Shown here: positions 53,657-62,733 of the stretch, piece by piece
Position numbering within the stretch: position 1 is the first letter of the stretch
How the letters are laid out: each line of letters starts with the position of its first letter
Assembly: GCA_000474255.1 (NCBI GenBank)
Contig: BATO01000001.1
Coordinates: forward strand, 1 to 64,000
Length of the DNA: 64,000 nucleotides
Direction: 5' to 3'
DNA from: Aquipseudomonas alcaligenes MRY13-0052
GTDB lineage: Bacteria; Pseudomonadota; Gammaproteobacteria; Pseudomonadales; Pseudomonadaceae
Position numbers and translations under genes: made by a program
The notes under the pieces: model-generated
Database searches by the model: none
What the model was told of the DNA's origin: nothing
What the model saw: the letters and a program-made list of their open reading frames with translations, nothing else

Positions 53657-54433
53657 TCAGAGAGAGGCTTTTAGCTGCTTCAAGTAAGCCTTCGGCGACA
53701 ACCCTGTGTGCTGGCGGAAGCAGCGATAGAAGGCCGAGAGGGAATTGAAGCCGGCGGCGAAGGCGAGTTCGTCGATGCGCGGCGAGGCCGGCCCTTGCTC
53801 CAGCTGCGCCAGCAGGTGGCCCAGGCGGGCCTGGTTGACGTACTGGTAGAAGCTCTGGCCGAGCATCTGGTTGAGCAGGTAGGAAATCTGGTTACGGGTG
53901 TAACCGGTGGCGGCGGCAACCTGGTGCAGGTCCAGCGCCGGATCGAGGTAGGGCTGGCTGTGCTGGAAGTAGTCCTCCAGGTCCCGCGCCAGCAGGCTCA
54001 GTTGCCGGGCCGAAAGCCCCAGGCGGCTGGCGGCGGGGCGTTGCAGGCGGTCGCCGGCCTCGCGTTTGCCCTGGATCAGCAGGGCGTATTCGTTGATGCG
54101 CCAGATCAGGCCGTCACGGACGGTAATGGCCTCGCTGGTACGAAAGGTACCGCTGTGGCCCAGGCGCAGGCTGTACTGGATGAACGCGGTATCGCCGTCC
54201 ACGCGGATGCGGTCGCTGTGCTCCAGGTACTCGTCCGGCCCGCTGGGCATGGTGGCGCGCACGTAGTCGCCGAGCTCCGCACGGTGCAGGCAGCGGTTCT
54301 GGAAGTAATCGTTGTATTCCACGTCCGGGTGGTAGAGCGCCAGCACCGCGTCGATGTCGCGGGCCTTCCAGCTCAGGTGGTAACGCATCACCACTTCGCG
54401 GGTGGCGGCGGTGTCGTGGTCGGGCTCGGTCAT
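53657..54433 (-). CDS. SnoaL-like domain fused to an AraC helix-turn-helix
   Basis: A 258-residue protein. Residues 10-125 match the SnoaL/NTF2-like fold (REVVMRYHLSWKARDIDAVL, HPDVEYNDYFQNR, VDGDTAFIQYSLRL). Residues 150-258 form an AraC DNA-binding domain (LHQVAAATGYTRNQISYLLNQ, IDELAFAAGFNSLSAFYRCF). SnoaL folds are normally enzymes or small-molecule binders, so here the domain probably senses a ligand, an uncommon sensor for AraC proteins. ATG 54433 was chosen; the frame upstream has no good site. It precedes the FAD oxidase and cupin genes in the same direction and faces the second DUF1302 gene divergently, so both are candidate targets. Confidence 0.85.
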   Translation of the reverse strand: MTEPDHDTAATREVVMRYHLSWKARDIDAVLALYHPDVEYNDYFQNRCLHRAELGDYVRATMPSGPDEYLEHSDRIRVDGDTAFIQYSLRLGHSGTFRTSEAITVRDGLIWRINEYALLIQGKREAGDRLQRPAASRLGLSARQLSLLARDLEDYFQHSQPYLDPALDLHQVAAATGYTRNQISYLLNQMLGQSFYQYVNQARLGHLLAQLEQGPASPRIDELAFAAGFNSLSAFYRCFRQHTGLSPKAYLKQLKASL

Positions 54434-54681
54434 GGTCGTTCGATAGTCGGCAAGTGGCTCAGGATGCCAAAGCCATGGCCCTGAGGGTAGGGGGAGGCGA
54501 AGGTTCCATCCATGCTCTCGATGGTGCGCCATAGCGCTGCCGGATATTGGCCCGGCAAGGAGTGTTCCAGAGCATGGATTCACTCTTTCGAGCTACAGGA
54601 TGAATCCCTCCTTGGTGCGCTTATCGCCTGTGCGGGTGACTGGTTAGGGTGTGCTCCTCCTTCACCAACCAGGAAAGCCGC

Positions 54682-56475
54682 ATGACAAAAACAACAATGC
54701 GCGCAGTTTTCCGGCCGCACGCGCTGGCCGCCGCCGTAGCCTTGGGATTTGCCACCCAGGCCCACGCCGTCAACTTCAACATCGGCGAGATCGAAGGGCA
54801 GTTCGACTCCTCGCTGTCGGTGGGTGCCAGTTGGTCCATGCGCGGCGCCGACCCGGATCTGGTCAGCACCGTAAACGGGGGCAAGGGCCAGTCGTCCACT
54901 GGTGACGATGGCCGCCTCAACTTCAAGAAGGGCGAAACCTTCTCGAAGATCTTCAAGGGCATCCACGACCTCGAGCTCAAGTACGGCGACACCGGTGTGT
55001 TCGTCCGTGGCAAGTACTGGTACGACTTCGAGCTGAAGGACGAGAACCGCCGGTTCAAGGACATCAGCGACCACAACCGCAAGGAAGGCTCCAAGTCCTC
55101 CGGCGCGCAACTGCTGGACGCCTTCGTCTACCACAACTACAGCATCGCCGACCTGCCGGGTAACGTTCGCGTGGGCAAGCAGGTGGTGAGCTGGGGCGAA
55201 AGCACCTTCATCGGCAACAGCATCAACTCGATCAACCCGGTCGACGTCTCCGCCTTCCGCCGCCCCGGCGCGGAGATCAAGGAAGGCCTCATCCCGGTCA
55301 ACATGTTCTACGTCTCCCAGACCCTGACCGACCAGCTCAGCGTCGAGGCCTTCTACCAGCTGGAATGGGACCAGACGGTGCTGGACAACTGCGGCACCTT
55401 CTTCGGTGGTGACGTGGCCTCCGATGGCTGCGAAACCGGCTACACCGTGGGCTCCCCGGCCATCGCGCCGCTGCAGCCTGTGGCGGCTGCCTTCGGCCAG
55501 GGCTTCGAGGTCACCTCCGAGGGTGTGATCCTGCCCCGTGGCGGCGACCGTGACGCCCGTGACAGCGGCCAATTCGGCACAGCCCTGCGCTGGCTGGGCG
55601 ACGAAACCGAATACGCCGCCTACTTCATGAACTACCACAGCCGCACCCCGTTCGTGGGCACCAAGACGGCCAGCGCCGCGACCCTCGCCGCACTGCCCAG
55701 CATCATTTCCACCGCCAACGGTATCGTCCCTGGCTCCGGAGCAGGCCTGGCGCAGAGCACCATGCTCGGCAATGGCCAGTACTACCTGGAATACCCCGAG
55801 GACATCCAGCTCTACGGCCTGAGCTTCTCCACCACCCTGCCCACCGGCACGGCCTGGAGCGGCGAGATCAGCTACCGTCCGAACGCCCCGGTCCAGCTCA
55901 ACACCAATGACGTGACCCTGGCCCTGGTCAACCCGATCGCCGGCGGCACCGCCTCGCCGATCGCCACTGCGCCGGGCGCCGACAACACCGGCTACAAGCG
56001 CAAGGAAATCACCCAGGTACAGACCACCCTGACCCACTTCATCGACCAGGTACTGGGCGCCGAGCGCCTGACCCTGGTGGGCGAAGTTGGCGTGGTGCAC
56101 GTCGGTGGCCTGGAGAACGCCCGCGAGCTGCGCTACGGCCGTGACTCGGTGTATGGCGCCTACGGCTTCGGCGGCGACACCCATGGCTTCGTCACCAGCA
56201 CCTCCTGGGGCTACCGCACCCGCGCCATCCTCGACTACGCCAACGTCATCGCCGGCATCAACCTGAAGCCGAACGTGGCCTGGTCCCATGACGTCGACGG
56301 CTACGGCCCCAATGGTCTGTTCAACGAGGGTGCCAAGGCGCTCAGCATCGGTGTCGATGCCGACTACCAGAACACCTACACCGCCAGCCTCAGCTACACG
56401 GACTTCTTCGGTGGCAAGTACAACACCCTGGTCGACCGCGATTTCCTTGCCGTCAGCTTCGGCATGAACTTCTGA
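54682..56475 (+). CDS. DUF1302 family outer-membrane protein, copy 2
   Basis: A 597-residue exported protein with signal peptide (likely cleavage after AHA at residue 29) and a C-terminal strand ending VSFGMNF. Long stretches match copy 1 almost letter for letter, for example FNIGEIEGQFDSSLSVGASW and KGETFSKIFKGIHDLELKYG; the loops in the middle (about residues 240-430) differ in length and sequence, which is where substrate or surface specificity would lie. The ATG at 54682 has AGGA 8 nt upstream. It is followed 13 bp later by the DUF1329 gene. Confidence 0.88.
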   Translation: MTKTTMRAVFRPHALAAAVALGFATQAHAVNFNIGEIEGQFDSSLSVGASWSMRGADPDLVSTVNGGKGQSSTGDDGRLNFKKGETFSKIFKGIHDLELKYGDTGVFVRGKYWYDFELKDENRRFKDISDHNRKEGSKSSGAQLLDAFVYHNYSIADLPGNVRVGKQVVSWGESTFIGNSINSINPVDVSAFRRPGAEIKEGLIPVNMFYVSQTLTDQLSVEAFYQLEWDQTVLDNCGTFFGGDVASDGCETGYTVGSPAIAPLQPVAAAFGQGFEVTSEGVILPRGGDRDARDSGQFGTALRWLGDETEYAAYFMNYHSRTPFVGTKTASAATLAALPSIISTANGIVPGSGAGLAQSTMLGNGQYYLEYPEDIQLYGLSFSTTLPTGTAWSGEISYRPNAPVQLNTNDVTLALVNPIAGGTASPIATAPGADNTGYKRKEITQVQTTLTHFIDQVLGAERLTLVGEVGVVHVGGLENARELRYGRDSVYGAYGFGGDTHGFVTSTSWGYRTRAILDYANVIAGINLKPNVAWSHDVDGYGPNGLFNEGAKALSIGVDADYQNTYTASLSYTDFFGGKYNTLVDRDFLAVSFGMNF

Positions 56476-56488
56476 GTGAACAGAGAAC

Positions 56489-57862
56489 ATGACTATGCGT
56501 AAGACGATCCTGCACAGCACCGCCCTGGTTCTCAGCCTGCTCGCCGCCAACGTGATGGCTGCCGTGTCCGCTGACGAAGCCGCCAAGCTCGGCACCAGCC
56601 TCACCCCGCTGGGTGCGGAGAAGGCCGGCAACGCCGATGGCAGCATTCCCGAGTGGACCGGCGGCATCGGCAAGGACGCCGGCGCGGTGGACGCCAAGGG
56701 CTTCCTCGCCGACCCCTTCGCCAGCGAGAAACCGCTGTTCACCATCACCGCGGCCAACGTCGACCAGTACAAGGACAAGCTGTCCAACGGCCAGGTGGCG
56801 ATGTTCAAGCGCTACCCCGAGACCTACAAGATCCCGGTGTACCCGACCCACCGCACCGTCGCCGTGCCTGCCGCGGTCAACGAGGCAGCGAAGAAAAGCG
56901 CCGTCACCGTACAGCCGATCAACGACGGCAACGGCCTGGCCAACTTCGCCGACAGCCGCTACTACGCCTTCCCGATTCCGAAGAACGGCGTGGAAGTGAT
57001 CTGGAACCACGTCACCCGCTACCGTGGCGGCAACCTGCGCCGGATCATCACCCAGGCCACCCCCCAGGTGAACGGTTCCTACACGCCGATCCGCTTCGAG
57101 GAAGAAGTGGCCGTGCCCCAGGAGATGCCGGACCTGCCGGCAGGCAAGGGCGAGAACGTGCTGCTGTTCTTCAAGCAGCAGGTGACCGCGCCCTCGCGCC
57201 TGGCGGGTAACGTCCTGCTGGTGCACGAAACCCTGGACCAGGTGAAGGAACCGCGCCTGGCGTGGATCTACAACGCCGGCCAGCGCCGCGTGCGCCGTGC
57301 GCCCCAGGTCGCCTACGACGGCCCGGGTACCGCCTCCGACGGCCTGCGTACCTCCGACAACTTCGACATGTTCTCCGGCGCCCCGGATCGTTACGACTGG
57401 AAGTTGGTGGGCAAGAAGGAGATGTACATCCCCTACAACAGCTACAAGCTGGACTCGCCCTCGCTCAAGTACGACGACGTGATCAAGGCCGGCCACATCA
57501 ACCAGGACCTGACCCGTTACGAGCTGCACCGCGTCTGGGAAGTGGTCGCCACCGTGAAGAGCGGCGAGCGCCACATCTACGCCAAACGCCACATGTACAT
57601 AGACGAGGACAGCTGGCAGGTAGCCCTGGTGGACCATTACGACGGTCGCGGCCAACTGTGGCGCGTCGCCGAGGGCCACGCCCAGTTCTATTACAACCAG
57701 CAGGTTCCGGCCTACACCCTGGAAGCCCTGTACGACATCATCGCCGGCCGCTACCTGGCCCTGGGCATGAAGAACGAAGAGAAGCACAGCTTCGAGTTCG
57801 GCTTCGTCGGCAAGGCTGCGGACTACACCCCTGCCGCGCTGCGTAACGCCGGCGTCCGTTGA
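56489..57862 (+). CDS. DUF1329 family exported protein, copy 2
   Basis: A 457-residue exported protein with a signal peptide ending near VMA (residue 24) and the same landmarks as copy 1 (LTPLGAEKAGNADGSIPEW, YNAGQRRVRRAPQVAYDGPG). The region at about residues 195-215, which differs from copy 1 (EEEVAVPQEMPDLPAGKG instead of a KDYDPSKPSN-type loop), is the main change. Start ATG 56489; ATG 56495 is possible. It forms a bicistron with the DUF1302 gene and ends at a strong terminator. Confidence 0.88.
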   Translation: MTMRKTILHSTALVLSLLAANVMAAVSADEAAKLGTSLTPLGAEKAGNADGSIPEWTGGIGKDAGAVDAKGFLADPFASEKPLFTITAANVDQYKDKLSNGQVAMFKRYPETYKIPVYPTHRTVAVPAAVNEAAKKSAVTVQPINDGNGLANFADSRYYAFPIPKNGVEVIWNHVTRYRGGNLRRIITQATPQVNGSYTPIRFEEEVAVPQEMPDLPAGKGENVLLFFKQQVTAPSRLAGNVLLVHETLDQVKEPRLAWIYNAGQRRVRRAPQVAYDGPGTASDGLRTSDNFDMFSGAPDRYDWKLVGKKEMYIPYNSYKLDSPSLKYDDVIKAGHINQDLTRYELHRVWEVVATVKSGERHIYAKRHMYIDEDSWQVALVDHYDGRGQLWRVAEGHAQFYYNQQVPAYTLEALYDIIAGRYLALGMKNEEKHSFEFGFVGKAADYTPAALRNAGVR

Positions 57863-57923
57863 TGTCCCACGCGCACAGGGACGTGCGCGCCCCCATCTTG
57901 TGATTGCGACGCTCCCACATTCG

Positions 57924-57947
57924 AGGCGGCCATTGGCCGCCTTTTTT
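57924..57947 (+). terminator. Rho-independent terminator of the second DUF1302-DUF1329 operon
   Basis: AGGCGGCC, loop ATT, GGCCGCCT followed by TTTTT. Confidence 0.9.
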
Positions 57948-57955
57948 ATGGGCTT

Positions 57956-57977
57956 GGATCATTGCCCTGAATGATCC
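57956..57977. promoter_or_regulatory. Palindrome GGATCATT-N6-AATGATCC before the second LuxR gene
   Basis: Perfect 8-bp arms around GCCCTG, 71 bp before the LuxR start and just upstream of a CCTAGGCT element that could serve as -10. A plausible operator. I did not find the same arms before the first LuxR copy. Confidence 0.5.
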
Positions 57978-58048
57978 TTCAAGAGGCCCGTGCCAGAGAC
58001 CTAGGCTGGCGCCCTGAGCAGCCGAACAAGAACAATGAGGCGTGCCGC

Positions 58049-60598
58049 ATGTCCGCCATGACCCGTTTCGATTCCCACGCCTACCTGCCGCGCCTGCCCG
58101 CACTGCATGTGGAGCGCCCCCGCCTGAGCGGCCCCCTGGTCAGCTCCACGGCGCGCCTGCGCTTGCTCTGCGCGCCCGCTGGCAGCGGCAAGAGCGTGCT
58201 GCTTATGGAGTGCGTGCAGCGTTGCCCCGCCGACTACTCGGTGCACTGGCTGCCCCTGGGTGGCGTCACCCTCTCGCCCGCCGGCTTCTGTGCGGGCCTG
58301 GCCGCGGTGATGGGGCTGGAGGAGGCCGACGAGGCCAGCGTGCAGCGCGCCCTGGCGCAGTGGGCGATGCCTGGCTGGATCATCCTCGACGACTACTGCC
58401 GGCAGCCCAACCCCGAGCTGGACGCCTGCCTCGATCGCCTGCTGTCCACCAGCAGCCCCGCGCTGCAGTGGTGGATCAGCGGCCGACGGCGCCCGGCCTG
58501 CAACCTGCCCCGGCTGCTGATCGACGGCGAACTGCTGGAGATGGACGCCGCCCAGCTCACCCTTGAAACCGACGAGCTCGCCCGCCTGCTCGAGCTGTCG
58601 CGCCACGGCTGGCCCCACGATGCCCCCTCGCGCCTGCTGGAAAGCACCGGTGGCTGGTGCGCCGGCGTGCGCATGGCGCTGCTGGAACCGGTGGACTGGG
58701 GCTTCGCCGACCCGCTGCAGCGCGGCGGCCACTCCGCCACCCTGGCGGCCTACCTCGATCACGAACTCTTCGCCGGCCTCGGCCCCGAGCAGGCCGAAGC
58801 CTGGCTCGCCCTGGCGCACCTGGCGCGCTTCAACGCGGCGCTTTGCGAATACCTGTTCGGCCCCGGCGAAGGCGCCCGACTGCTGCGCGAGCTGGATGCC
58901 CTGGGCAGCTTCATCGAGCCCCTGGGCGATGCCCCCGGCTGGTTCCGCGTCTTCGCGCCGCTGGCGGTGCAGATGCGCAACCGCGATGCCCACTCCGGGC
59001 GTGGCTGGCACCTGCGCGCCTGCCAATGGTTCGCCGCCGAAGGCGACTGGCAGGCCGCCGCCGAACACGCCCTGGAAGCTGAGCAGCCCGAAGCGGCCGT
59101 GAGCCTGTTGCAGCACTTCGGCGTGCAGCACCTGTTCCAGGGGCGCAACGTCGCCCTGCTGTTGCGCCTGCACCAGGAAGTGGAAGAAAGCCTGCTGCTG
59201 GTGTCCCCACATTCCCTGCGCCTGCTCGCCGGCGCGCTGCTGTTCTCCGGCAAGCTCGATGAGGCCGCGCGCTGCATCGCCGAGCAGGGCCGCTTCTTGC
59301 CCCAGCCCGATGCCGAGCGCCAGCGTGACCTGGTGTCGTACTGGCAGGCCCAATACGGCCTGCTCGCCCACCTCCAGGGCGACGGTCCCGGTGCCCGCCT
59401 GCACCTGGGCGAGGCCCTGGCGACCCTGGCCGACGACGCCTGGGAACAGAAGCTGATCTGCTACTCCGGCCTCACCCAGCAGGCGTTGCTGGCCGGTGAT
59501 CTCGACGCCGCCCAGGAGCTGAGCCGCGAGGCCCTGCAACTGGCGCGCAGCCACGGCAGCCTGCTGCTGGAAGCCTTCCTCGAACTCGATCACGCGCAAC
59601 TGCTGGAGCATCGCGGCGCCCTGTTGCGGGCCGATGCGGTGCTGGAGCGCGCCCAGGAGTTCCTCATGGGGCAGGGCCGCAACGCCAGCCCGCTGCTGGG
59701 CCGGCTGGCCCTGCGCCGTGGCCGCCTGGCCCTGCGCCAGGGGCGGGACGAGGAAGCCCGCAAGCACTACCAGTACGGGCTGCAGGAAGCGCGCAACTGT
59801 GGCGACTACCGCGCCCTGTTCGGCTACCTCGGCCTGGCAACGCTGGACGCCAACCGTCGCGAATTCGACCGCGCCTTCGATCGCCTGCGTGAAGCCGAAC
59901 GGCTGATGCAGATGCGCCATATCCCCGAGCGGGTATACCGCGCCGTGCTCCTGCAGGTCAGCAGCAGCCTGCTGCTCATGCAGGGCCGCGCCGGCCAGGC
60001 GCGCCATGCCCTGTTGCGGGTGCTGCGGCACTTCCGGGGCGAGCACGCGGTGCAGGCGCCCCCGGCGACCCTCGACCTGATCCCGCGCATCGAATGGCAA
60101 CTGGCCCTGGCCGAGCTCTACGAGGGCGAAGCCTTCAACGCCCGCCAGCGCCTGCTGGGCCAGCTGCACAAGGCCCGGGAAAACGGCATGCACGCCCTGG
60201 AAGTGGAAATCCACCTGGCCCTGGCCGAAGCGGAGTACCTCGGCGGCGACCTGGACCAGGCCGCCATCACCCTGCGCGACGGCCTCACCCTGGCCGAGCA
60301 GTTCAACCTGCACCAGCCCCTGCGCGAACTGCAGCTGCGCCAGCCGGCCATGCTCAAGGCGCTGGACATGGACCCGGGCGAGGAGCCCGACGACGGCCTC
60401 GTCGGTGGCCCGCTGAGCCAGCGCGAACTGGAAGTGCTCGGCCTCATTGCCCAGGGCAGCTCCAACCAGGAAATCGCCGAGCGCCTGTTCATCTCCCTGC
60501 ACACGGTCAAGACCCACGCCCGGCGCATCAACGGCAAGCTCGGCGTCAAGCGTCGCACCCAGGCCGTCGCCCACGCCAAGGCGCTGGGCCTGATGTAG
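58049..60598 (+). CDS. MalT-like LuxR family regulator, copy 2
   Basis: An 849-residue STAND-type regulator. Walker A is APAGSGKS at residues 42-49; the Walker B region is WIILDDYCR; a long helical TPR-like sensor region follows; and the LuxR helix-turn-helix closes the protein (SQRELEVLGLIAQGSSNQE, ISLHTVKTHARRINGKLGV). The last 60 residues are very close to copy 1, while the rest has drifted much further and the protein is about 60 residues shorter. The ATG at 58049 has GAGG 8 nt upstream. It follows the second DUF1302/DUF1329 operon and is its likely activator. Confidence 0.9.
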   Translation: MSAMTRFDSHAYLPRLPALHVERPRLSGPLVSSTARLRLLCAPAGSGKSVLLMECVQRCPADYSVHWLPLGGVTLSPAGFCAGLAAVMGLEEADEASVQRALAQWAMPGWIILDDYCRQPNPELDACLDRLLSTSSPALQWWISGRRRPACNLPRLLIDGELLEMDAAQLTLETDELARLLELSRHGWPHDAPSRLLESTGGWCAGVRMALLEPVDWGFADPLQRGGHSATLAAYLDHELFAGLGPEQAEAWLALAHLARFNAALCEYLFGPGEGARLLRELDALGSFIEPLGDAPGWFRVFAPLAVQMRNRDAHSGRGWHLRACQWFAAEGDWQAAAEHALEAEQPEAAVSLLQHFGVQHLFQGRNVALLLRLHQEVEESLLLVSPHSLRLLAGALLFSGKLDEAARCIAEQGRFLPQPDAERQRDLVSYWQAQYGLLAHLQGDGPGARLHLGEALATLADDAWEQKLICYSGLTQQALLAGDLDAAQELSREALQLARSHGSLLLEAFLELDHAQLLEHRGALLRADAVLERAQEFLMGQGRNASPLLGRLALRRGRLALRQGRDEEARKHYQYGLQEARNCGDYRALFGYLGLATLDANRREFDRAFDRLREAERLMQMRHIPERVYRAVLLQVSSSLLLMQGRAGQARHALLRVLRHFRGEHAVQAPPATLDLIPRIEWQLALAELYEGEAFNARQRLLGQLHKARENGMHALEVEIHLALAEAEYLGGDLDQAAITLRDGLTLAEQFNLHQPLRELQLRQPAMLKALDMDPGEEPDDGLVGGPLSQRELEVLGLIAQGSSNQEIAERLFISLHTVKTHARRINGKLGVKRRTQAVAHAKALGLM

Positions 60599-60650
60599 GC
60601 CGGGAACGCGTGGTCGTTGGGTGGGGGAGTGAAATGCCTTGCCGTGTAAC

Positions 60651-60682
60651 GATGGGTTTCGTGGGGCTCTACCCATCCTACG
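60651..60682 (-). repeat. CGTAGGATGG...GAAACCCATC repeat, copy 3, inverted
   Basis: Minus-strand copy that faces copy 4 at 60727-60759. Together they can pair as a long stem with a 44-nt loop in the gap between the convergent LuxR and transglutaminase-like genes. Confidence 0.7.
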
Positions 60683-60726
60683 CAGTGGTCGCGTTCACTC
60701 GGCAGTTCGGGGTTGTTCCTGCAGTT

Positions 60727-60759
60727 CGTAGGATGGTGTAGAGCGAAGCGAAACCCATC
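60727..60759 (+). repeat. CGTAGGATGG...GAAACCCATC repeat, copy 4
   Basis: Identical over 32 nt to the copy inside the MITE-like element at 51579-51610; inverted partner of 60651-60682. Confidence 0.75.
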
Positions 60760-60780
60760 ACCACGGAGCGACAGGCCCAC

Positions 60781-61590
60781 TCAATGCAACGCCGGCGTCG
60801 CCTCGTGGCCGAGCTGTTCCAGGCGCTGGGTCAGCAGCAGGCGCTGGGCCGTGTCTTCACAGAGCAGCAGGGCGCGCTGCAGGTCGAAGCGTTCGGCCTG
60901 GGGGCATTCCAGCTGCTTGTAGATATCGGCGCGGGCCAGGTGATCCACCAGGTCGGCAACGCCCAGTTCCAGCACCCGTTCGGCGTCCTTCAAGGCTTCC
61001 AGCGGCTTTTCCGCCTGCAGGTGCAGCTGGCGCAGGTTGCGTGACAGCCGCTGCAGCTGCTCGCGGGCGTCGCACTGGCGCAGGTGCGAGGCCTGCAGCT
61101 CGGCCTTGGGGCCGAGGGTGCGCAGCAGCAGGTCGCGGCAGTCGCGGGTATAGAGGCGGCGACCGCCGCAAGGGTCCAGCAGGTGATCGGCACCGGGTAC
61201 GCGCAGCAGGAAGTGCCCGGGGAAGTTCACCCCCGCCAGTGGAATATCCAGGCGTACGGCCAGCTCCAAGGCCAGCAGCGCGAGGGACAACGGCTGCCCG
61301 CGGCGGCGCAGCAGCACCTGGTCCAGCAGCGCGGCACGGGGGCGCAGCGGTTGGTCGTCGTCCTCGTTGAAGTCCAGCTCGCTCAGGCGGCGCAACAGCG
61401 GTTGCGCCAGCTCGATGGCCGGCAATTGCGGCAAGCCCGCCGCCACCTGCTGGGTGAGGCTCGCCACATCCCGCAGCACCGTTGCCGGGTTTACCGTCGG
61501 GTCATGCTCGGCGGCAACCCATAGCGCCGCCTCCAGGGGGGCGGGCGGGTCGGTTTCGAGGCAGGCGAGGCAACGTTGGCGAGGGTTCAT
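60781..61590 (-). CDS. SirB1-like transglutaminase-fold protein with TPR tail
   Basis: A 269-residue cytoplasmic protein of the transglutaminase-like core 2 (SirB1) family. The core contains DQVLLRRRGQPLSLALLALELAVRL and GVNFPGHFLLRV; the Cys-His-Asp triad is not obvious (the usual Cys position reads Ser in QPLSLAL), so enzymatic activity is doubtful. The C-terminal 70 residues look like TPR helices (AEKPLEALKDAERVLEL, DIYKQLECPQAERFDLQRAL). ATG 61590 starts the conserved part. It is divergent from the leucine dehydrogenase gene. Confidence 0.82.
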   Translation of the reverse strand: MNPRQRCLACLETDPPAPLEAALWVAAEHDPTVNPATVLRDVASLTQQVAAGLPQLPAIELAQPLLRRLSELDFNEDDDQPLRPRAALLDQVLLRRRGQPLSLALLALELAVRLDIPLAGVNFPGHFLLRVPGADHLLDPCGGRRLYTRDCRDLLLRTLGPKAELQASHLRQCDAREQLQRLSRNLRQLHLQAEKPLEALKDAERVLELGVADLVDHLARADIYKQLECPQAERFDLQRALLLCEDTAQRLLLTQRLEQLGHEATPALH

Positions 61591-61713
61591 GGCGCATCTC
61601 CGGTTCGCCCCACGGTTGTAGCTGGCGGCCGGATTTTCGTCCAGTGGGCGGGCGGCGACCCGGTGCCGCGCCCGCCGCCTATACTGGCTCCTAACCTCAC
61701 CAAGGGGCTCGCC

Positions 61714-62733
61714 ATGTTCAACATGATGGAGACCGCGCGGCTCGAAGCGCTGCATCTCGCCCAGGACCCGGTCACCGGGCTCAAGGCCGTGATCGCGATC
61801 CACGACACCCGGTTCGGCCCGGCCCTCGGCGGCTGCCGCTACCTCGCCTACCCCAATGAAGAAAGCGCCATCCGCGATGCCGTGCGCCTGGCCCAGGGCA
61901 TGAGCTACAAGGCCGCGCTCGCCGGCCTCGAACAGGGCGGCGGCAAGGCGGTGATCATGCGCCCCGCCCATGTGGATAACCGCGCCGCGCTGTTCGAAGC
62001 CTTCGGCCGCATGATCGAGTCCCTCGGCGGGCGCTACGTCACCGCGGTGGACAGCGGCACCTCCAGCGCCGACATGGACTGCATCGCCCAGCACACCCGC
62101 CACGTCACCAGCACCAGCTCCGCCGGCGACCCCTCGCCGCACACCGCCATGGGCGTGTTCGCCGGCATCCGCGCCAGCGCCCAGGCGCGTCTCGGCAGCG
62201 ATGACCTCGAAGGCCTGCGCGTGGCCATCCAGGGCCTCGGCAACGTCGGCTACGCCCTGGCTGAGCAACTGGTGGCGGCCGGTGCCGAACTGCTGGTCAG
62301 CGACCTCGACCCCGGCCGCGTGCAGCTCGCCGTGGAGCAGCTCGGCGCCCAACCGGTGGCCAGCGAAGCGTTGCTCACAACCCCCTGCGACATCCTCGCG
62401 CCCTGCGGCCTCGGCGGCGTGCTCAACCCGCAGACCATCCCCCAGCTGCGTTGCGCGGCGGTGGCCGGTGCCGCGAACAACCAGCTGGCCAGCGCCGACA
62501 GCGCCGACGGGTTGGAGGCCCGCGGCATCCTCTATGCCCCCGACTACGTGATCAACTCCGGCGGGCTCATCTACGTCGCCCTCAAGCACAAGGGCGACGA
62601 ACTGCCCGCCATCACCGCGCACCTGTCGCGCATCGGTCAGCGCCTGACCGAAATCTACGCCCACGCCCAGGCCGACAAGCGCTCACCCGCGCGCGTTGCC
62701 GATGCCCTGGCGGAGCGCCTGCTCTACCGTTGA
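61714..62733 (+). CDS. Leu/Phe/Val dehydrogenase family
   Basis: A 339-residue NAD-dependent amino acid dehydrogenase that deaminates branched-chain or aromatic amino acids to 2-oxoacids. Catalytic lysines are Lys66 (SYKAALAGL) and Lys78 (GGGKAVI). The Rossmann motif is GLGNVGYALAEQL near residue 174, and AANNQL follows. Short relative to leucine dehydrogenase (about 365) mainly at the N-terminus. AAGGGG precedes the ATG. The next genes encode the E1 subunits of a 2-oxoacid dehydrogenase, which would use its product, so the substrate is probably a branched-chain amino acid. Confidence 0.88.
   Translation: MFNMMETARLEALHLAQDPVTGLKAVIAIHDTRFGPALGGCRYLAYPNEESAIRDAVRLAQGMSYKAALAGLEQGGGKAVIMRPAHVDNRAALFEAFGRMIESLGGRYVTAVDSGTSSADMDCIAQHTRHVTSTSSAGDPSPHTAMGVFAGIRASAQARLGSDDLEGLRVAIQGLGNVGYALAEQLVAAGAELLVSDLDPGRVQLAVEQLGAQPVASEALLTTPCDILAPCGLGGVLNPQTIPQLRCAAVAGAANNQLASADSADGLEARGILYAPDYVINSGGLIYVALKHKGDELPAITAHLSRIGQRLTEIYAHAQADKRSPARVADALAERLLYR

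Noticed and set aside
58001-60676. Very long open frames antisense to large genes (for example 58001-60676 minus, 9424-11589 minus, 27057-29723 plus, 54580-56808 minus, 4042-5616 minus)
   Set aside because: They lie opposite well-identified genes, read as low-complexity His/Gln/Val/Gly-rich sequence, and arise from the strong GC bias at third codon positions.
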